Assembly (NCBI GenBank): GCA_049281195.1
Contig: JBAPRR010000334.1
Coordinates: 1-17,661 of the forward strand
Length of the DNA: 17,661 nt
Reading direction: 5' to 3'
DNA from: JBAPRR01 sp049281195
GTDB lineage: Bacteria > Actinomycetota > Acidimicrobiia > Acidimicrobiales > CAVXTF01
The position numbers were made by a program, and so were the translations under genes. Positions within the stretch are counted from its first letter, which is position 1. Each line of letters opens with the position of its first letter. Positions 6,548 through 13,218 of the stretch are shown here, piece by piece. A model generated the notes under the pieces. It was not told the origin of the DNA, made no database searches, and saw only the letters and a program-made list of their open reading frames with translations.

Positions 6548-7599
6548 TGGCAGCGAGATCTGCGACCGCTTGGGTTGTAACCCGTCTCAGTGCGCCCACC
6601 GAGGCACTCGAGATCCAGACGGTGGAGGTCGCCGATCCCGGTCCAAGTCAGGTGAGGATCGACGTGGAAGCGTTCTGCCTCGACTTCAACGACATCGACA
6701 CCGTCTACGGCCGCTACCACCTGTTGCAGATAGAGCCACCTTTCGTCGTAGGAATGGCCGCTGCGGGCACGGTTGAAGCGGCCGGCCCGGGAGGCGAAGC
6801 TTTTCTCGGGCGTCGAGTTGTCGGTGTCACTTCGGGTGTAAGAGGCGGGTACGCGTCCGCGGCATTGCTCGACACGTCGAACCTTCAGATGTTGCCCGAG
6901 TGGATCAGCGCGGAAGAGGGGATCGCGATGTATTTCCCCTATCTGCTCAGCTTTCTCGCTCTGAGCGTGCGGGGCCGGATCGATCAGGGTGACGTGGTAC
7001 TGATCCACGCCGCGGCGGGGGGCGTCGGATCAGCGGCAGTTCAGCTGGCCAAATCGTTCGGTGCGACGGTGATCGCAACGGCTGGGACCAACGAGAAGAT
7101 CGAATTCTGCCGCTCCATTGGCGCTGACTACGGCGTGAACTATCGAAGCGGAGACTTTGTTTCTTATGTCGATGACGTAATGAATGGGCGGGGGGTCGAC
7201 ATCGCGTTCGACACCGTGGGCGGAGACGTGACGACTGAGACATTCCGTGTCATGGCCTTCAACGGTCGCCATCTGATCATCGGGTTCGCGTCAGGAATCG
7301 AAGCAGAGGAGCGTCCGATACCGATGATGCCGGGAATCTATGGGAACTTCGATCTTGTAGGTGTCTGCTTCGCATTTGTCGATTCGCCCAGAGCGACTCG
7401 TCCGTTCGGCATGAATTTCCTGTCGACCGCTCAGGGAGTCGAGATCTGGAGCCGGATCTTGCACCTCGCGCGGGCAGGGAAGATCCGCCCGGTAATCGGA
7501 CGCCAGATCAATTTCGGTGATGTCCCTTCTCAACTCGACGCGCTCGAACGACGCGAGACGATCGGGCGTACGGTGGTGAAGTTGTCGCCAGGTCATTGA
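6547..7599 (+). CDS. MDR-family NADPH:quinone oxidoreductase-like protein
   Basis: A 350-residue medium-chain dehydrogenase/reductase. The GroES-like N-terminal half contains FCLDFNDIDTVYGRY and PFVVGMAAAGTVEAAG. The Rossmann half has HAAAGGVGSAAVQLAK, the characteristic AAxGGVG nucleotide motif of the zinc-free quinone oxidoreductase branch, and IGADYGVNY. The Cys/His catalytic zinc set of alcohol dehydrogenases is absent, so NADPH-dependent reduction of quinones or enones, or enoyl reduction, is more likely. ATG 6547 overlaps the P450 stop by one base (TGATG) and has GGAGG six bases upstream; a longer reading from 6499 lies inside the P450 gene and is rejected. The coupling suggests it acts on the P450 product or its downstream intermediates. 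Confidence 0.93.
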   Translation: MAARSATAWVVTRLSAPTEALEIQTVEVADPGPSQVRIDVEAFCLDFNDIDTVYGRYHLLQIEPPFVVGMAAAGTVEAAGPGGEAFLGRRVVGVTSGVRGGYASAALLDTSNLQMLPEWISAEEGIAMYFPYLLSFLALSVRGRIDQGDVVLIHAAAGGVGSAAVQLAKSFGATVIATAGTNEKIEFCRSIGADYGVNYRSGDFVSYVDDVMNGRGVDIAFDTVGGDVTTETFRVMAFNGRHLIIGFASGIEAEERPIPMMPGIYGNFDLVGVCFAFVDSPRATRPFGMNFLSTAQGVEIWSRILHLARAGKIRPVIGRQINFGDVPSQLDALERRETIGRTVVKLSPGH

Positions 7600-7661
7600 C
7601 GCTGCACGCGATCGCACGATCCCTGCGGTCAGTCCAAGAGACGATGGATTGTGGCGTCGGC

Positions 7662-7880
7662 CTACGGTTCGGGAACCGGCTTGGCTTCGCTTGCTGATGG
7701 CCGATCGGGCATAGGCCTTCTCGGCTCTCTGACTCCGGCGGAACCCGATCCACCCTCGAAGCGGCGTTGTAGCTCGCGCTGGCGTCCAGCCGCCCGTTGA
7801 GCCTCTGCCAGCCGGTCCATGATGGTCGGTGGTCCCTGTTGCTGAGTGTTACGCAGCTTGCGCTTGCGAAAGAAGGGCAC
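7662..7880 (-). CDS. Small basic hypothetical protein
   Basis: A possible 72-residue protein starting at GTG 7880, 23 bases after the stop of the sigma-partner gene and in the same direction, so it could be the third gene of that operon. The first ten residues are very basic (PFFRKRKLRN), followed by a charged helix (MDRLAEAQRAAGRQRELQRRF) and a Pro/Gly-rich tail. No membrane segment or known domain is seen. The ribosome site is weak (AGGGTTG). Composition looks protein-like, but there is no homology evidence. It may be a genuine small protein or a chance frame. Confidence 0.4.
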   Translation of the reverse strand: MPFFRKRKLRNTQQQGPPTIMDRLAEAQRAAGRQRELQRRFEGGSGSAGVREPRRPMPDRPSASEAKPVPEP

Positions 7881-7903
7881 CAGTTCAACCCTATGCCCGT
7901 TCC

Positions 7904-8662
7904 TTACCGCAATCCCTGCGAGACGATTGACACCAGTTGATCCTGAGTCAACCCCGCTGTGGCCACCACAAGCTCTTGTGCTTGGCCGGCAGTCGACGGG
8001 ATCTGAGCCTCCAGCACTATTTCACTCGAGCCCGCGGGTGGGGTTCCCAATGTGTACTGAGGCGTTCCGACAATGCCGCTGTAGGGACCGACCTGCAACG
8101 CCGATTCAGTCGACGGATTGATCAATCCAGGCAGTCCCGCGGATCCAACCGAACCAGGGGGAGTAAGGAGCATCGATACACACCCTCCGTCCGCCGTCGC
8201 AGCCGTCTGGATGGCTGGATATTGAGGCTCAGGCGAAGCAGTGGTCTTCATACCCTGTGCCGTAGGAGCCGGCCACGAGTATCCGACAGCGCCGAGGTCG
8301 CAGTAGGCCGTTGCTGATTTGACGACCCTGTACCCGGAGGGCAGGCGGATCGTCAGTGCATCGAGCCGAATGAGCGTTCCCCGAGGCGTGGAACCGTAGG
8401 AAGAGGGTTTGTGATGCGGCGACCCAGATGCCGACACTTTGTGTGGTGATGACGGAGCTAGCCCCAGCGAAAGGGAGACAGCGACCACGATCGCTAAGAG
8501 AACCGTTGCCGAAGCACCCGCGACCCGAGTTCGCCGCTGCCTTCTTCGCTTTGTTTGAATCAACTCGAACACATCACTGCGCGCAGTTACGCCGACAACC
8601 ATCTCGTGGAACTGTGCGCGCAGGGCGTTTTCAGCGACGTCGTCATTTACTTCAATGGGCAT
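7904..8662 (-). CDS. One-pass membrane protein, probable anti-sigma partner
   Basis: A 252-residue protein with a short cytoplasmic N-domain (about 1-46, ending in a KRRRQRRTR stop-transfer-like stretch), one transmembrane helix at about 47-69 and an external domain of about 180 residues with two Cys. ATG 8662 is chosen: it has AAAGAGG six bases upstream and overlaps the sigma gene by 11 bp, so the pair is translationally coupled. The topology and position are those of an anti-sigma factor that would hold the ECF sigma factor at the membrane. No HxxxCxxC zinc anti-sigma motif is present in the N-domain, so the role is inferred from context. The external domain is not recognised. Confidence 0.8.
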   Translation of the reverse strand: MPIEVNDDVAENALRAQFHEMVVGVTARSDVFELIQTKRRRQRRTRVAGASATVLLAIVVAVSLSLGLAPSSPHKVSASGSPHHKPSSYGSTPRGTLIRLDALTIRLPSGYRVVKSATAYCDLGAVGYSWPAPTAQGMKTTASPEPQYPAIQTAATADGGCVSMLLTPPGSVGSAGLPGLINPSTESALQVGPYSGIVGTPQYTLGTPPAGSSEIVLEAQIPSTAGQAQELVVATAGLTQDQLVSIVSQGLR

Positions 8663-9200
8663 CTCGAACCTCTTTCCTGTTTTGGAATTCGTCCCAGTTC
8701 TTCGAATCATTCAAAAGGAGCAACCTGCGTAGCTCGTCAAGACCTCTGCTCGCTGATGACTTCACGGTTCCTGCGGGTATTCCCAAGGTTTCGGCCGCCT
8801 CTTCGACCGACTGGTCGAGGAAGTACCGCAACACGAGAACCTCCCGTTGTAGTGCGGGTAGATGACGAAGCGCATCGTCGATGGCGAGCCGCTGCTCGAT
8901 CGTGTCCGTGATGGGCACGATGACCTCGGAGTTGGCTTCCGATTCTCCGCGCAACCACTCGGGACGTCGTTGAGAGCGACGCCAGAAGTCGCGGCACTCG
9001 TTGACGAGGACGACCTGGCTATAAGCCTCGGGGGCTTTCCGGGCGCGCCGCCAATGCTGAAACGTCTTCATGAGTGTCGACTGCATCGCGTCTTCCGCCA
9101 GCTGGCGATCTCTCAAAAGTAGGAATGCGGCGCGAAGAAGGGTCGACGAGTTGTCGGCGACAAACCTTCGAAACTCGTCATTGTCAGATTTCATTGTCAC
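8652..9200 (-). CDS. ECF RNA polymerase sigma factor (SigE-like family)
   Basis: A 182-residue extracytoplasmic-function sigma factor containing only regions 2 and 4. Region 2 (about 15-78) includes LLRAAFLLLRDRQLAEDAMQ and the -10-binding helix ending VLVNECRDFWRR. Region 4 (about 105-162) contains LPALQREVLVLRYFLDQSV and the recognition helix IPAGTVKSSASRGLDELRR. It directs polymerase to GGAAC-type promoters. Start is GTG 9200 or ATG 9194; a GGGA element lies before both. The gene is first in an operon with the overlapping membrane protein and is preceded by a candidate self-recognised promoter at 9245-9270. Confidence 0.93.
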   Translation of the reverse strand: MTMKSDNDEFRRFVADNSSTLLRAAFLLLRDRQLAEDAMQSTLMKTFQHWRRARKAPEAYSQVVLVNECRDFWRRSQRRPEWLRGESEANSEVIVPITDTIEQRLAIDDALRHLPALQREVLVLRYFLDQSVEEAAETLGIPAGTVKSSASRGLDELRRLLLLNDSKNWDEFQNRKEVRDAH

Positions 9201-9244
9201 CGCAGTCCCAGAGGGAGGAAACTTGTCGCACCTATACAGGGTTC

Positions 9245-9270
9245 AACGCCGTAGGGCCGAACCAGGTTCC
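9245..9270 (-). promoter_or_regulatory. Candidate autoregulated ECF promoter of the sigma operon
   Basis: On the minus strand GGAAC (9270-9266) is separated by exactly 17 bases from CGTT (9248-9245). This matches the usual ECF pattern of GGAAC with 16-17 bases to a CGT core. It sits 45-70 bases before the sigma start, as expected for autoregulation. Confidence 0.5.
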
Positions 9271-9365
9271 GTGAAATGTTGCAATCTCGCCGTCTCCAGG
9301 CCGGTTCGGGCGCCGCGCTCGACTGCCCGCTTCCGTGTGAAACAGCCCCCTGGGAGACTCCCGCC

Positions 9366-9896
9366 GTGGATTCAGGAGCATTGCGAGACGAGTTTTTGGG
9401 ACTGTCGGACTACGTGTGGCAGCGGTTGGCCGACCGTTTGGTCGGATTGACCGATGCGGAATACCTGTGGGAGCCGGTTTCCGGCTGCTGGAACATCCGG
9501 CCCGGTCCGGCCGGGCTGTGGGAACTGGACTTCATCCGGCCCGAGCCGGATCCCAAGCCCGTTACGACCATCGCATGGCGCCTGGCGCACCTCACGACAG
9601 ACATCCGATTTCGTCCCTGGCTGGGGCTGGAACCCCGGTCCGAGCGGGCACAGGCCACGGTTCCCCTGACCGCCCAGACCGCGGTGGCGGCAGTTCTTGC
9701 CACCATGGCCGAGCGCCACGAGGATCTCCTGGAGATGACCGACGTGGCCCTCTGGGAGCCGATCGGGGCGATCGGAGGGGTGTTCGCAGAAAGCACCCGT
9801 GTGGCCTGGGTGCTCCATATCCTCGATGAGGTGATCCACCATGGCGCTGAGATTGCCTTGCTGCGGGATCTCTTCTGCGCCAAATACGTCAGTTGA
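9366..9896 (+). CDS. DinB-like (DUF664-type) protein
   Basis: A 176-residue helical protein of the DinB/YfiT-like metal-binding four-helix-bundle superfamily. Diagnostic segments are the first helix (LRDEFLGLSDYVWQRLADRL, then GLTDAEYLWEP), the middle WRLAHLTTDI with a candidate metal-binding His, and the last helix EVIHHGAEIALLRDL with the paired His. Members include mycothiol-dependent isomerases and thiol S-transferases, so detoxification is possible; the substrate is unknown. GTG 9366 is preferred over the longer frame from 9276, whose first 30 residues do not look like the family; GGGAG lies nine bases upstream. The stop overlaps a TTGACA that may belong to the rplS promoter. Confidence 0.85.
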   Translation: MDSGALRDEFLGLSDYVWQRLADRLVGLTDAEYLWEPVSGCWNIRPGPAGLWELDFIRPEPDPKPVTTIAWRLAHLTTDIRFRPWLGLEPRSERAQATVPLTAQTAVAAVLATMAERHEDLLEMTDVALWEPIGAIGGVFAESTRVAWVLHILDEVIHHGAEIALLRDLFCAKYVS

Positions 9897-10150
9897 CAAG
9901 ATAACCCCAGGTCAAGGCTATATTCTGGGATGGGAGGATCACTCGCTAATCCCGTCAACAAGGTCGGTCTCAGGCGCGAACACACCTCAAGGCCTGGCGC
10001 GGACCTCTTCTGACCACGGCTATCCTGGTCTCTCCAGCGAGGCGGGTCTGAGTTCCAGCCCACCTCGGCGACCGGGGAGGCGCGCGGTGGGGACAGACTT
10101 AGGTCTGGCGCCCGCGGCTGCCTATAGAAGACAAGGCCGAAAGGCGCGCC
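9897..10150 (+). promoter_or_regulatory. Long structured 5' leader of rplS
   Basis: No gene lies in these 254 bases, but they fold locally throughout. GGGAT/ATCCC pair at 9927-9953. AGGTC/GACCT at 9961-10006 encloses CAGGC/GCCTG (9971-9996). GACCA/TGGTC are at 10012-10030. CGAGG-c-GGG pairs with CCC-a-CCTCG at 10038-10067. GCGGTGGG/CCCGCGGC at 10084-10118 (one G-G mismatch) encloses CAGAC-TTAG-GTCTG. A final GCC-GAAA-GGC (10136-10145) holds the AAAGG ribosome site in and beside a GNRA-type loop. TATATT at 9919-9924 is a possible -10; TTGACA at 9893-9898 is 20 bases away, longer than ideal. Leader-mediated control of a ribosomal protein gene is well known as a class; this fold is not one I recognise. 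Confidence 0.5.
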
Positions 10151-10501
10151 ATGAACCCAACTGACATCATCGACGCCGACAGCTTGCGAGACGACATCCC
10201 GTCGTTCGCACCTGGTGACACCCTCAAACTTCAAGTGAGGGTGGTCGAAGGAACCCGCGAGCGCGTCCAGCCGTTCCAAGGCGTCGTCATTCGCCGGCAA
10301 GGCACCGGCGCACGGGAGACGTTCACCGTCCGCAAACTCAGCTATGGCGTGGGTGTGGAGAGGACGTTCCCGGTGCACTCTCCGATATTGGCCAAGATCG
10401 AAGTCCTGACCCGAGGCGACGTAAGGCGAGCGAAGCTCTATTACCTCCGCGACCGGATCGGGAAGGCGGCAAAGGTCAAGGAGAGGCGTGCTGCACGCTG
10501 A
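10151..10501 (+). CDS. rplS: 50S ribosomal protein L19
   Basis: A 116-residue protein matching bacterial bL19 end to end: FAPGDTLKLQVRVVEGTRER, VQPFQGVVIRRQGTGARE, TFTVRKLSYGVGVERTFPVH and the C-terminal RRAKLYYLRDRIGKAAKVKE. It sits at the 30S-50S interface and helps form intersubunit bridges. ATG 10151 has AAAGG six bases upstream within a small hairpin. The usual upstream partners rpsP, rimM and trmD are not in the window; a DinB-like gene precedes it. DUF2469 follows after 30 bases in the same direction, probably on the same transcript. Confidence 0.98.
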   Translation: MNPTDIIDADSLRDDIPSFAPGDTLKLQVRVVEGTRERVQPFQGVVIRRQGTGARETFTVRKLSYGVGVERTFPVHSPILAKIEVLTRGDVRRAKLYYLRDRIGKAAKVKERRAAR

Positions 10502-10531
10502 TCCTCGCGGGGGGGAATTGCGAGGCAGGTA

Positions 10532-10828
10532 ATGAGCGACGAAGACCTCGAGCGGTATGAAGCAGAGATCGAGCTGTCATTGGTGCAGGAGTACCGCACC
10601 GTTCTTCCGCTGTTCCAGTACGTCGTAGAGACCGAACGGCGCTTCTATCTGGCCAACGACGTGAAGGTGACCGTTCGCGACGGCTCATCTCCGACCTGCC
10701 TCGAGATCGAATTGAACGATGCGTGGGTGTGGGACATGTACCGTCCCGCCCGCTTTGTCCCGAGTGTGCGGGTGCTCACCTTCCGTGACGTGAACGTCGA
10801 GCGACTGCCCGACAAAGAGCTCAGCTGA
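10532..10828 (+). CDS. DUF2469 family protein
   Basis: A 98-residue acidic protein recognised as the actinobacterial DUF2469 family: MSDEDLERYEAEIELSLVQE, YRTVLPLFQYVVETERRFYL and the C-terminal DVNVERLPDKEL. The molecular function is unknown. In actinobacteria it commonly stands between rnhB and yraN in the rplS region; here rnhB is absent and it directly follows rplS. ATG 10532 has GAGG-x-AGG just upstream. It has no membrane segment and no Cys-based motif beyond a single Cys. A DNA- or RNA-related housekeeping role is only suggested by its neighbours. Confidence 0.93.
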   Translation: MSDEDLERYEAEIELSLVQEYRTVLPLFQYVVETERRFYLANDVKVTVRDGSSPTCLEIELNDAWVWDMYRPARFVPSVRVLTFRDVNVERLPDKELS

Positions 10829-10881
10829 CTTCGAGCTCAGGATCCGGCAACCGGCATCCGCCGGGACCTGACAGACGAAAG

Positions 10882-11244
10882 GTGCTCGGGAATCGTGGTG
10901 AGCAGGCCGTCGCCGAGTGGTACGCGGCCCACGGATTCGAGGTGGTCGCCCGCAACTGGCGCACCAAGACCGGCGAGATCGACCTGGTCGCCAGATCGAA
11001 CAGACTGGTTGTGCTCTGCGAGGTCAAGACCCGGTCCTCTGATCGTTTCGGAGCCCCCATCGAGGCGATCACTCCTCTGAAGGTCCGCCGGATGCGGCGC
11101 CTGGCGGCTGAGTGGTTAGCGGAGGCCCGAAGATCCGGTGACCTGTGGGGCGGTGCAACCGGTGTGGACTTGAGGTTCGACATCGCTTCGGTGACCGTAA
11201 TAAAGGGCGGCCTTTCGGTCGAGGTGATCGAAGGAGTGCTCTGA
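10882..11244 (+). CDS. yraN: UPF0102 (YraN) endonuclease-like protein
   Basis: A 120-residue protein of the UPF0102 family, which has a restriction-endonuclease-like fold. LGNRGEQAVAEWYAAHGFEV gives the N-terminal helix with Glu7. RNWRTKTGEIDLVA carries Asp34, and LCEVKTR carries Glu47-x-Lys49, together the D-x(n)-E-x-K nuclease pattern. A role in DNA processing is likely from the fold, but the substrate is not established. The start is GTG 10882; the ribosome site (GACGAAAG) abuts it and is weak, yet the first residues already match the family, so no longer start is needed. The gene is separated from DUF2469 by 53 bases and followed after 22 by the crotonase. Confidence 0.93.
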   Translation: MLGNRGEQAVAEWYAAHGFEVVARNWRTKTGEIDLVARSNRLVVLCEVKTRSSDRFGAPIEAITPLKVRRMRRLAAEWLAEARRSGDLWGGATGVDLRFDIASVTVIKGGLSVEVIEGVL

Positions 11245-11266
11245 TCGCGGCCTGTATCGTGCGCAG

Positions 11267-12052
11267 ATGCCCGAAACGATCCTGATCAGACGCGAAGAGG
11301 GAGTGGTCACCGTCACTCTCAACCGGCCCGAACGCAAGAACGCCGCAAACGGGCAGATGTGGATCGAGCTCAGGGAGACCTTTTACGAGGTCGCACACAA
11401 CCGTTCGGACCGTGTCCTGGTCATCACAGGGGCAGGGGATGCATTCTGCTCTGGAGCCGACATCTCGGATCCGAAGGGGGTATCGGGTGACCCATCCGAT
11501 CCCCATATCGTCCGGATGCAGTTCCTCGGCGAGGTGATGCTGGCCCTGCACGATGTGCCACAGCCGGTGATCGCAAAAGTACGCGGCATAGCTGCCGGAG
11601 CAGGGCTCAGCCTTGCTCTTGGATGCGACCTGGTGGTCGCAAGCGAGGGAGCACGGTTCTCTGAGATCTTCTCCCGGAGAGGACTTTCCGTCGACGGCGG
11701 ATCTTCATGGCTGCTGCCGCGCCTGGTCGGAATGCACAAGGCGAAAGAGCTTGCGTTCTTCGCCGACATCATCTCGGCGGAAGAGGCATTCGCGGCCGGC
11801 CTCATCAACAGAGTCGTGCCGGATCACGAGCTCGACAAGTTTGTGGGCGATTGGGCCGCACGATTAGCAGTGGGGCCACCGCTCGCTCTCGCCATGACAA
11901 AGAAGCTTCTACACGAAGGATCGCGCTCGACGATGGCTGACGCCCTCGAGAACGAGGCCAGGTGTCAAACGGTCAACTTCAATACCGAGGACACGGTCGA
12001 AGCCATGCGGGCGTTCGCCGAGAAGCGTGATCCGCAATTCAAGGGGCGTTGA
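11267..12052 (+). CDS. Enoyl-CoA hydratase/isomerase (PaaG-type crotonase)
   Basis: A 261-residue crotonase-fold acyl-CoA enzyme. The oxyanion-hole segments are FCSGADIS (60-67) and GIAAGAGLSLALGCDL (107-122). The two hydratase glutamates of classical ECH are replaced (Ser115 and a non-Glu at about 135), whereas Asp143 in GLSVDGGSSWLLPRLVG matches the catalytic Asp of the PaaG / delta3,delta2-enoyl-CoA isomerase branch. The C-terminal FAEKRDPQFKG is also PaaG-like. Isomerisation of an enoyl- or epoxy-CoA is therefore more likely than hydration; this is inference from residue alignment by eye. It lies 22 bases after yraN on the same strand, so it may read through from the rplS cluster, although the ribosome site is weak. 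Confidence 0.93.
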   Translation: MPETILIRREEGVVTVTLNRPERKNAANGQMWIELRETFYEVAHNRSDRVLVITGAGDAFCSGADISDPKGVSGDPSDPHIVRMQFLGEVMLALHDVPQPVIAKVRGIAAGAGLSLALGCDLVVASEGARFSEIFSRRGLSVDGGSSWLLPRLVGMHKAKELAFFADIISAEEAFAAGLINRVVPDHELDKFVGDWAARLAVGPPLALAMTKKLLHEGSRSTMADALENEARCQTVNFNTEDTVEAMRAFAEKRDPQFKGR

Positions 12053-12080
12053 CGCGTTTACTGGAGCGAACTGAACTCGA

Positions 12081-12094
12081 GCGGCAGAAGCCGC
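12081..12094. terminator. Hairpin between convergent genes, weak terminator candidate
   Basis: GCGGC-AGAA-GCCGC is a perfect 5-bp stem with a tetraloop located between the convergent crotonase and the 12109-12390 gene. Only a short GGTTTG follows on the plus strand and no U-tract exists on the minus strand, so Rho-independent function is uncertain. Confidence 0.3.
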
Positions 12095-12108
12095 GGTTTG
12101 CGATGTTC

Positions 12109-12390
12109 CTACCGCTTGGGCTGAATGTCGAAGCCAAGCCCTTCGAGCACATGCACCGCGCCACTCTTGCCGCCTTCGAAGTCGCCCGGAGCTAGACGTT
12201 TTCCAGTGGCGAACTCGTAAGCGGTCCCAAGAAGCGCTTTAGGTGGATAAAGGCGCTTCTCCCAGACCAGGTCGTACGACAGAGTCGGACCGAAGCCGTG
12301 CGCGGCGTAGAACTTCTGAGCGCCCAGGCGGTCGTACTCGTGTATTGCTCGCACGACATGAGCGTGAGAAACAATGTCCCAGCTCACCAT
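12109..12390 (-). CDS. Small protein resembling the ScoMcrA N-terminal head domain
   Basis: A 93-residue protein consisting of one compact domain: VVRAIHEYDRLGAQKFYAAH, GFGPTLSYDLVWEKRLYPP, KALLGTAYEFATGKRLAPGD, FEGGKSGAVHVLEGLGFDI. The pattern (A-I-x-E-x-D-x-L-G, Y-P-x-K-A-x-L-G, F-x-G-G, L-x-x-L-G-F) is what I recall for the N-terminal head of ScoMcrA-like type IV restriction enzymes and of some HNH nucleases. Here it stands alone, with no nuclease domain in frame or adjacent. A nucleic-acid-binding or accessory role is inferred only. ATG 12390 has AAGAAGAGG five bases upstream. It lies downstream of the HAD gene on the same strand with a 49-base gap, so co-transcription is possible. Confidence 0.65.
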   Translation of the reverse strand: MVSWDIVSHAHVVRAIHEYDRLGAQKFYAAHGFGPTLSYDLVWEKRLYPPKALLGTAYEFATGKRLAPGDFEGGKSGAVHVLEGLGFDIQPKR

Positions 12391-12439
12391 GCCGGCCTCT
12401 TCTTCTGCGATCGTGAAACTGCCGTGGCTCTCATGAGTG

Positions 12440-13123
12440 TCAGCTCCCTTTTGCCTGCATCAGCTGTTCCGCAATGGCATCTAGATCGTCACCGATGTAG
12501 TTCGGTTGCGGCCCGACGTCCAGCGGTGCGTTCCACGGGCGCAATATGAGTGCTGCCTGCCATCCAGCCGAGAGGGCGCCGACAGTGTCCCAGACATGGC
12601 TGGCGACGAGGCAGATCTTGGCCGGGTCGGCTCCGAGCTCCTTTGCTACGAAGTGATATGCCTCCTGCGCCGGCTTGTGTCGCTTGACCGATTCGTCGAC
12701 GCTGAAACGCCTTTCGAAGACGTCAATGACGCCCGCCTTCTCCAATTGATGCCCCGAAACTTCGAGGGTGTTGTCGGTCAAGGTGAACAGGCGAAACCCG
12801 TGGTCGCGTAACCGCTCGAGGGCAGCAGGAACCTCTGGATGCGGAGGCATCGACGCGAATCGATCCGTGAGCTCGGCCGCGTCCGAATCTCCAATCGTCT
12901 TCCCCATACTCGAAGCGAGCATTCGCAGAACCGCACTACCGATATCGGTGAATGGTACGTAGACCCCCGCGAGCGTGAGAGCTTCCGAATAGGTAATCAG
13001 GTTCGCAAACCAGAGCCGCATGGCCGCAGGCTCTTTGAAGATCCGGTCAAAAGTCGGGCGTATGGCATCTAGATCGAGAAGTGTCTCGTTGACATCGAAG
13101 ACGATAAATTCGGGCTTGTCCAT
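12440..13123 (-). CDS. HAD family hydrolase, haloacid dehalogenase type II-like
   Basis: A 227-residue HAD-superfamily hydrolase. The nucleophile Asp10 is in FDVNETLLDL with Thr14. Motif II is LFTLTDNT, the motif III Lys is in RHKPAQEAY, and the acidic motif IV is in ASHVWDTVGA. Annotation pipelines usually call this subgroup (S)-2-haloacid dehalogenase. Compared by eye with L-2-haloacid dehalogenase, the halide/carboxylate-binding Arg41 position is Phe38 (RLWF), and the S-S-N-x-W-D motif reads A-S-H-V-W-D, so dehalogenase activity is doubtful and a phosphatase or other C-X hydrolase is possible. ATG 13123 has GGAGG five bases upstream; an extension to 13183 would pass the ribosome site and is rejected. 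Confidence 0.9.
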   Translation of the reverse strand: MDKPEFIVFDVNETLLDLDAIRPTFDRIFKEPAAMRLWFANLITYSEALTLAGVYVPFTDIGSAVLRMLASSMGKTIGDSDAAELTDRFASMPPHPEVPAALERLRDHGFRLFTLTDNTLEVSGHQLEKAGVIDVFERRFSVDESVKRHKPAQEAYHFVAKELGADPAKICLVASHVWDTVGALSAGWQAALILRPWNAPLDVGPQPNYIGDDLDAIAEQLMQAKGS

Positions 13124-13218
13124 GGGGCCTCCGTTCGAGAATGTTGAGACCAAGCCAGGGAGCGCAGCACCGACAACGTGCACTCAGTCCCAGTCCCGGC
13201 CTTCCTGTTTACCAACTC

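Noticed and set aside
10031..10070. tRNA-like T-arm (GTTCCAGCC) in the rplS leader
   Set aside because: No acceptor, D or anticodon arms can be placed around it, and the conserved GGTTCGA-type loop is missing.
9410..10378. Minus-strand frame of 322 codons
   Set aside because: It runs antisense across the DinB-like gene, the rplS leader and rplS, all better supported on the plus strand.
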